From: Gautieria morchelliformis
Lineage: Eukaryota > Basidiomycota > Agaricomycetes > Gomphales > Gomphaceae
Direction of reading: 5' to 3'
NCBI GenBank assembly: GCA_015179125.1
Contig: WHVA01000409.1
Location: 1 to 64,000, forward strand
DNA length: 64,000 nucleotides
Below the pieces are notes generated by a model that was given only the letters and a program-made list of their open reading frames with translations, searched no databases and had not been told where the DNA came from. Below, piece by piece: positions 57,640 through 64,000 of the stretch. The translations under genes and the position numbers were made by a program. Every line of letters starts with the position of its first letter. The first letter of the stretch is position 1.

Positions 57640-59030
57640 TTGTCCTCCATAGTCGCATCCCCATCCACATCTTTTTCCACATCATCCCACTCATTCCCTG
57701 AACCCTCATCCAAACCCCCATCCCTCGTCTTCTCCATGTCCTCGTTTCCGTTTTCCAATCCCAAACTCATCTCCACTCTTCCCTCTGTTTCCTTTTCTTT
57801 CTCTTTTTCCTTTTCATTTTTCTTGTCCCCACTTCCCAAACCCACACCCGAACTATTCCACAATACGTTGAACCCGCCCCCTAAACCAGACCACAACTTT
57901 CTCTGCAGCTGTAGTCCACAAGCCAATCCGCTTGTTCATCCGGGGTTTTGCCACTCAATCTGTTGCGCCAAGTCCAAGATGGCCCAAAGCCAATGGTTGC
58001 TCCATTCCAACTGCTGGTTTTGTTGGGACAACAAGTCCCTCAGCATTCAAGACATCTCTTCTACAGAAAGTCTGTCAGGTTTCAAACCCCTCAATCCCTT
58101 TCCTGATGGCCCAGCACCTATGTTGAACGATGGTATGGCTCCGGACGGTCTGATCAGAGCTACCTTGGACTTCTTTGGCCCTGGCCCTTCAGGTTCCTCC
58201 TTGTCCTTCCATTTCCACTTCCCGTCCAGGAAGCTGCAGCGGACCTTTCGGTCCACACATTCCCGACACGCAGTTTTCTTCCCACACAAGCACCTTGTGT
58301 TGCAACACCTGCAAGCATTGCATGGCTGGCACTGCAACAAAAGAACATAAGTCCAAACCTGGACCGAACTGACCCAAGTACTTACCTCTTCATCCTCATC
58401 CAACTTGTCTGACTCCTCGGTCTTTTTCTTTTTCTTTGGCCCAGAGGACCTCGGGTTTTGACTTAGCCGTATTCCTTTCAAGAGCATGTTTAGCCACGAG
58501 AATCCAAGCCTTTGCAGTCACCAATTCCATGATGACCGGCTCAGGTGATGGAATGTGGATGTTCTGAGCCACACTTGCTTGCCAAACATTTTTGGCTTCC
58601 AGGATATCCATCAGTCTTTTCCGTTCACGCTTGGCTACACACTCCCACTCCTTGTGGTCCTCCTTGGCTTTCGCTTCCCACACTTTTCATGTATCTTCAG
58701 CCTTTGGTGCTTCCTTGGCTTTCTTTGCAGCCTCGGCCTGTGATTCCCGTTCCTTCCAAGCCTCTTTGGCTTTCTTCTCATCCTCCTGCCATTTCTTCTC
58801 CATCACTTGCGCTCTTGTGCAAGTCACCGTTTTTCTTGGAGCACCTTCCGAGCCTCTTTGGCTTTCTTCTCATCCTCCCGCCATTTCTTCTCCATCGCTT
58901 CCTTGCGCTCTTGCGCAAGTCACCATTTTTATTGGAGTGCCTTCTGCCACTCATCTGCTTCGCGCTCCACCCATGCGAGCTCCGTGTTGAGCTCCTCAAT
59001 CTTGTTGATGTTCAGCTCTGGAGCATCTGA
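57640..59030 (-). other. Antisense gene of fragment E: coiled-coil Zn2Cys6-like protein
   Basis: This minus-strand coding lies between the chromodomain and 3' LTR of E, opposite to pol, as in element B. It starts MSDAPELNINKIEELNTEL at 59016, followed by Glu/Lys/Trp-rich coiled coil. A later segment has a KKKKK-basic patch, an acidic patch, a GT-AG intron (58385-58332, GTAAGT...TTGCAG), then a cysteine cluster fitting C-x2-C-x6-C-x7-C-x2-C-x6-C and a KWKWKDKEE stretch. The end is very acidic (DDVEKDVDGDATMED) and stops at 57636-57638. It is decayed in places. The order coiled coil, acidic, Cys cluster is that of the gene at 14995-16084. Confidence 0.6.
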
Positions 59031-59170
59031 CATGATTTGCGAGCTTTTTGATGATGATGGGAGAAGGCAAGAAGCAGAACGCAAAAAAAAGCTTACATAA
59101 CCTTCCCACCCTGGCGATCTCCAGGATCTCGCTCATGGCCTCATAGGTTCAGCTATAAGGGGGAGGTCCT

Positions 59171-59602
59171 GTTACGATCCATTCCCGAGTCCGGTCCCAA
59201 AGCCTCAGCTTCAGTACTCACTTGGTTCACACGGCTTCCCTCGAGTTTCTCTTCGCACCTTTCCATCACCCCTGACTTCCCTTCCTAGTCAGTTCCCCGT
59301 ATGCCTGACCCCTTGTTCCCCTGTCCATTGTTCCGATCATTGATCCCGCTTAACCCTGCATACTACTTTACTGTATAAATCCCCCAGTCATGTATAGTAG
59401 TTCCTCAGTTCAGATATCAACCTAGCTTCTCATACACTAGATCCCTCTGCTTGATATCGATTCCGATCCTTGGCTTATAGCCAAGACCGTTTCCAAAATT
59501 AGGGTGGAACACTGAGTGGGCGCAACCCACGAGGTTGAAGTCAATCCCTCTGCTCTGAAGACCCGAGAACACCACGATCACTAGGGCTGGAGTGGCATAA
59601 CT
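59171..59602 (+). mobile_element. 3' LTR of chromovirus fragment E
   Basis: It starts TGTTACGATCCATTCCCGAG directly after a purine tract and ends near GGAGTGGCATAAC. It shares the TGTTACGA terminus, the GGGCGCAACC-GTTGAAG landmark and general layout with the beta LTR, but at low similarity, so it is an older relative. The 150 bp beyond it (59603-59756) contain another TGTCATGACTCATTTATT alpha-like start at 59708 and nothing else. Confidence 0.7.
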
Positions 59603-59756
59603 TTTCCTACACCATGTCTGGAAGCTGCATGGCTTCCCATGAACAGTGGTGTTGGATCATGGGGTCCAGTTCATTCACAAATTCACTCACGAGCTTTATC
59701 ACCTCTGTCATGACTCATTTATTTCTTGAATCCAGTTATCCCATGTTCCCCTTCAC

Positions 59757-60512
59757 CATGTCATGATGTGTTTATTTCCCATACTCAGATGCTCAGTTTT
59801 CCTATTTTCTCACTCCACCTTTGTGTTCTTTCCAATCGCCATTGCCATGCTTAGCAACCAACTCCCGCTGTTCGTGCCAATTACCATAGCCACACCGTCA
59901 AACGTACGATTGACGTCTTTGGACTGACTCAGCAGTCATCACTGGGCCTACCACCTCCTCTGCGCAACCCTCTTCTGATGGCGTTCGGGTAATTGGATTG
60001 TCATGACCTGTGTATTTCCTGCACCTTGTTATCCCCATTTCCCCTTTCGCTACTCCTCTTCCGTGTTCGCTCGTCTTCGCCCTCCACCTCGACCACACCT
60101 GCCCTATGTCATCTCCGCTGGCCCTTCCTCGCATTTCGCCAAACAGCCATTCGCTGCTCGCATCATTCGCCAACAGGCACACCATCAAACCACGATCGAC
60201 ATCCCGATCTGGCGGAATGGCTCGTCAGTAACTCCATCAGCTTCTCGATCCAACCCCCTTTTGGTGTTCATATGAGCAGGGTGCGTTCGCGGGACGTCTT
60301 ACCCATGGGTCGTGTGGGATCAACCCAGTAGATGAAGAACCCGTGCAGGGCAGGGTATATGCGGGTCCCAAGACATGATTTCGTACATAGCTGTCTTCGC
60401 CACCTTCACCCTCTGTCATTTCATGTTCTCCCTCTTCTCTCATTCTATTGTATGTTTATTTCATCTATGTTGTATCATGACTGCGCACCCCTATCCAACC
60501 CTGACTCACAAC
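59757..60512 (+). mobile_element. Alpha-family LTR, long form, cut by element G
   Basis: It starts TGTCATGATGTGTTT and aligns with the long alpha LTR at 4286-5563, including the internal TGTCATGACCTGTG start at about 60000. It is interrupted at 60513 by the LTR of element G, so its remaining part should lie beyond the right window edge. Confidence 0.8.
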
Positions 60513-60993
60513 TGTAAGGGCAACCCTAGTTGGTTGTGGAGATCACACTACCACACAACTGACAAGGGGAAATCCAAAGTATGTATAAATGAACAGAGTA
60601 TACAAGAGAGGGGATTCTCACCTGACAAGGGGAAATCCAAAGAGAAAAGTCTAAGGACCCCCAATGTCAGCGAGCCTGTATTATACTACGCTGCGCAGCC
60701 ATGGACAACACTTGGCACCCGCCATCAACCCTGCATCTCCCTGACCCTTGATCGACCCTTGATGCCACCTATTACATGAGTCGCTTGATTTCCGACACTG
60801 TTCCGAGAGTGGAAGTTGGAAATTGGAGTGGAACTGGCAAGGCGAACAGAACTGGTGGAAGTTCTCCCAGAAGCGGAATCATTTCCAAAAGCGGAGGCGG
60901 AGATGGGATCGGAACCGGAAGCGGAGTCGGAAATGGAGTCGGAACTGGGTGTGGTGTCGGAACTGGAAATGGAGAACAGGGTGTCCCCTGACA
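60513..60993 (-). mobile_element. 3' LTR of element G (epsilon family)
   Basis: This 481-bp LTR runs TGTAAGGGCAACCC to TGTCCCCTGACA on plus and is the reverse complement of the F LTRs at 20607-21086 and 26364-26838, including the duplicated GGATTTCCCCTTGTCAG-type internal repeat and the GGAA-rich part. Confidence 0.93.
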
Positions 60994-63634
60994 TCACCCC
61001 CCCTCTAGCGTGCTGCGTCCTCGAAGCACGGGACACGAGGGATTGAAATGCCAGCAAGCAGATTCGGCGAGGGGCACCGTGTCCTATAGAACTCACAGAG
61101 TTTGTCTGGAGCGGAAACATCTTACTCCGGGATCCACGAATTCTCCTCATATCCATACCCTTCCCATTTCACGAGGAATTGGAGTCGTCCTCGCACAAAC
61201 CGGCTGTCCAGGATCCGTTCCACCACATAGTGCTCTTCCCCATCTACAATTTCCGGCGGAGGTGGCGGACGAGCCTTCCAACCTGGAATTGGGTCCTCAA
61301 GCATAGGGAGTAACTTCACCACGTTGAAGACGGGGTGGAGGCGGGACATGGACATTGGAAGTCAGAGGCAGTATGCATTCCGTCCAACCCTCCGCGTCAC
61401 TGTGAAGGGCCCAAGGTAGCGGTGGGCAAGCTTCTGCGAAGGGCGTGTGGTGCGGATGTCACTTGCATCTAGATACACCTTATCTCCAACTTGGTACTCC
61501 GGGGCAGGAACCCGGCGTTGGTTGTAGTACCTTGCCATGTCATCCTTGGCCTTCGCAAGGGCCAACTTCGCTTCGGAAAGGGTGGAGTCCATGCGGTCTC
61601 AGAACTCATTGACCGTCTCGAGTCGGGAGTCAGCCTGGCGTGGCTCGAAGCCCATCCGCGGGGGTGGTCTGGAGTCAAGCATGAAGGGAGTCTGTTGTGT
61701 GGCGGAATGGACATGGTTGTTGTATTGGAATTCTGCCAGTGGAAGTAACTCATCCCAGTCATCCTGCCTCTCATTGACAAAGAGGCGGAGATATTGCTCC
61801 AACTCCTGATTGACCCGTTCCGTCTGTCCGTCACCCTGCGGATGGTATGCCGTGGTGGTAGCCAGCTTTATGCCGAGCAGGCGGTAGAGCTCCCGAGTCA
61901 GTTCCGCGACAAACTGCGGACCTCAGTCGGAAACAACTTGCTTCGGGAGCCCATGCAACTTCCAGACATGTGCAAGGAACAGGCGGGCCGCTCCGAGGGC
62001 TGTGATCGTCGTGTGCATCGGAATGAAGTGGGACACCTTGCTTACCGAATCCACGACGTTCATGATTGCGTCGTAGCCATGAGACTCTGGGAGTTCAACG
62101 ATGAAGTCGACACTGATGGTGTCCCAGCGGGATTCGGGAATCGGGAGCGGAACAAGTTCTCCGACAGGCGGATGTCGTTGTGCTTTGGTTCGGAGACAAA
62201 GCTCACATGTCCTCACGTACTGTCCAACGTAGCAGGACATCTGAGGCCACCAGTAATTCCGAGCCACTAACTCCAGCGTCTTCCACCTGCCAGCATGCCA
62301 AGCGACCCATGTGTCATGGTGCTGGGACACGATGCGGCGGCGGAGGTCCGCTCCACCTGGAACATAGACCTTGCCTCTGAAGTGGAGCAGTCCATCACGT
62401 TCCGACCATTCCGCTGCCCGTACAGACCGTGTGTGCCCTTTCCGAAGTTCCTCCACCGCCTTCACCACCGACTCCTCTTTCTCTCCATTCCGGTACTGCC
62501 TCCGGATGTCCCGGAGCATTTCCACTTCCGCCCCAACTGCAGTCACTCCCTCTAGGGCACGGATTGCAAAGAGACTAGGGCAGAGCAGTGTCATATCCGC
62601 GTTGTCTCCACTTCCGCTTCCATGATCCGCACGGCGGGATAGAGCATCGGGCTTGCCCATGGTGCGGCCGGGGCGGTGGCGGAGCAGGAAGTAGAACCGG
62701 GACAGGTGTAGGGACCACCGTGCTTGTCGTCGGTTCAACTTCTTAGATGTGTGGAAATACTCGAGGTTCTTGTGGTCTGTCCAGATCTCAAACGGGCATA
62801 GAGCACCCTCGAGGAAGTGTCGCCACTCCTCCAGCGCTCGGATGATTGCCAGCATCTCCTTGTCGTAGATCTCATAGTTCCGCTCGACCGGACTAAGGCT
62901 TTTAGAGAAGAAGGCAATCGGACGCCATCCCCCATCATCCTCTGATGACTGTTGTGACAAGACCGCTCCGGTAGCTGTGTCGGAAGAGTCCGCGTCGACT
63001 CGATAAGGGCGAGAGTCATTGGGAAAGATCAGGACCGGGGCGGAAGTGATCAGCTCTTTGAGTTTGTCAAAGGAGGCCTGTTCCGGCTCTCCCCACTGCC
63101 ATCCAACCTCCTTCTTGGTGAGGTTGAAGAGGGCACGAGCGTGGCAGGAGAAGTCCTTGACGAATTGCCGGTAGAAATTGACAAACCCAATGAAGGACTG
63201 GACCTCTTTCCTGTTCCGCGGCACAGGCCAATCCGACACACCGGAAACTTTGACTGGGTCCATCTCCACCTTTCCTTCCGACACAATCACCCCAAGATAC
63301 TCTATCCGCGTCCGCTCAAATTCGCACTTTTCCAGCTTGAGACACAGGTTGTATTCCCGCAGCCGTTCCAGCACTCTCCGCAAGACTTCCCGATGTTCGG
63401 ACATTGTTTTTGTGAAGATGAGGATGTCATCGAGGTAGACGCAGACAACCCCTACTCCCGCAGGTACTCCGGAATTTCCGCCTCCACTCTATCATGCCTC
63501 TTGGAGGCTTCAGCAAGGTGTTGCGAAATATTTCCGGTGGCGCGGACGTGTTCTGCTTCCGGCGGAAGGTTTACGTACAGCAAGCGCTCCCCTTCCGCCA
63601 GAGTGTCTTCCAGGCCAAGTCGGATGACGTCGGA

Positions 63635-63725
63635 GTCGGAATCGGAATCGGAATCGGAATCGGAATCGGAATCGGAATCGGAATCGGAATCGGAATCGGA
63701 ATCGGAATCGGAATCGGAATCGGAA
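63635..63725. repeat. Hexanucleotide microsatellite (TCGGAA)n in element G
   Basis: About 15 perfect TCGGAA units lie between protease and RT of element G. On the coding (minus) strand they encode an uninterrupted Ser-Asp dipeptide run. Element F has at the same place only a short Ser-Asn run (23161-23190). Confidence 0.95.
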
Positions 63726-64000
63726 GTGGGATCCGGTTCAAATTCCGCTTCCGAGTCTTCTTCTGCAAGCAGTGGATAGGGGCCAGAACGACATGTCTGT
63801 ATGAGCCGTTCGGTCTTCCGCTGCTCCTGGCGCTCCTTCCGCACTTCCAACCTGCACATGTGACACTTGGCTGGACATCGACTCATCAGTACCTTCCGAG
63901 TCTGCCAATTGATCTCCAGGTTGTGCTCCTGAAGCCAGGTAAACCCGAGGATGATGTCCTGCTTCCCCAGGCTGGTGACCGCAAAGGAAGTGTGTTCTGA

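Larger units (their letters stand above)
56880..59602 (+). mobile_element. Ty3/gypsy chromovirus fragment E with an antisense gene
   Basis: The integrase end (SKKLAEKYLGPFEIIG, HPVFHVSMLKPTIPNTIPN) and chromodomain (LVCWAGYEGTDEETSW near 57230-57290, stop near 57372) are on plus and match element B. Then come about 260 bp of non-coding sequence, a gene on the minus strand (57640-59030), a purine tract AAGGGGGAGGTCC (about 59158-59170) and a 3' LTR starting TGTTACGATCC at 59171. The layout is the same as in B, but the sequence is clearly diverged. The rest of pol and gag are missing. It is an old fossil. Confidence 0.82.
60513..64000 (-). mobile_element. Ty3/gypsy chromovirus G, F family, continues past the window
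   Basis: On minus: part of protease (63886-64000 and up), a linker with a long Ser/Asp repeat, RT (about 63400-62950), RNase H (DHKNLEYFHTSK near 62780), integrase with HHCC and D,D,E (about 62330-61800), chromodomain ([15 protein letters not shown] near 61190-61140), a polypurine tract and 3' LTR (60513-60993). It is closely similar to element F throughout. The visible part has a few breaks. It inserted into an alpha LTR. The flanking ACAAC (60508-60512) could be one side of its target duplication. It is young. Confidence 0.9.

Noticed and set aside
63494-64000. Gly-Ile repeat ORF on the plus strand
   Set aside because: It is the antisense reading of the TCGGAA microsatellite and protease-RT linker of element G.
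1-64000. tRNA, rRNA or riboswitch genes
   Set aside because: No cloverleaf, A/B box pair or conserved rRNA segment was recognised by eye. A tRNAscan-SE/Infernal run would settle this.

Overview
The window looks like nuclear DNA of a filamentous basidiomycete, most likely an Agaricomycete. The few host genes have introns of about 50-80 bp with GT-AG (once apparently GC-AG) borders, one is an NRPS-like adenylate-forming gene of the kind common in mushrooms, and the rest is Ty3/gypsy and Ty1/copia DNA of types frequent in such genomes. Genus cannot be told from the sequence. No rRNA, tRNA or CRISPR array was seen.

Layout. 1-7.3 kb: two Ty1/copia remnants, one inserted in the other, hit by a gypsy-type LTR and by a hairpin MITE. 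7.4-14.2 kb: Ty3/gypsy element A (minus), which has a third ORF after integrase, with an LTR nested in it and a second LTR inside that. 14.2-20.6 kb: chromovirus B (minus), which carries a spliced gene on the opposite strand between its chromodomain and 3' LTR. 20.6-27.6 kb: chromovirus F (plus), young and nearly whole, with a tandem partial copy. 27.6-31.1 kb: a 36-bp palindromic minisatellite in three blocks, an LTR-like insertion and a 440-bp repeat present twice. 31.2-32.5 kb: a solo LTR and a LINE tail. 33.7-38.0 kb: gypsy fragment C, related to A, with several solo LTRs, and an opposite-strand fragment. 38.0-44.9 kb: the only host island, holding a small unknown gene, a zinc-finger gene, a putative small secreted protein and an NRPS-like gene cut off at its 3' side. 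45.0-55.8 kb: a gypsy gag fragment and element D (minus; same family as A), with two solo LTRs in its third ORF. 55.8-60.5 kb: LTR debris, chromovirus fragment E (related to B, again with the opposite-strand gene) and a truncated LTR. 60.5-64 kb: element G (minus; same family as F), running off the window.

LTR families used below: alpha (TGTCATGA...CTTGACA, about 1.03 or 1.28 kb), beta (about 655 bp, belongs to B), gamma (about 700-735 bp), delta (about 457 bp, belongs to A/D) and epsilon (about 480 bp, belongs to F/G). Several solo LTRs have 5-bp target duplications, which gives a relative order of insertion.

The most interesting biology is cargo of the retroelements. (i) Elements B and E both carry, antisense to pol, an intron-containing gene for a coiled-coil protein with a Zn2Cys6-like cysteine cluster. 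(ii) Elements A and D share a long sense ORF after integrase with conserved motifs I cannot assign. (iii) B, F and G DNA is saturated with the pentamer CGGAA/TTCCG. Retroelements are described as fossils only.
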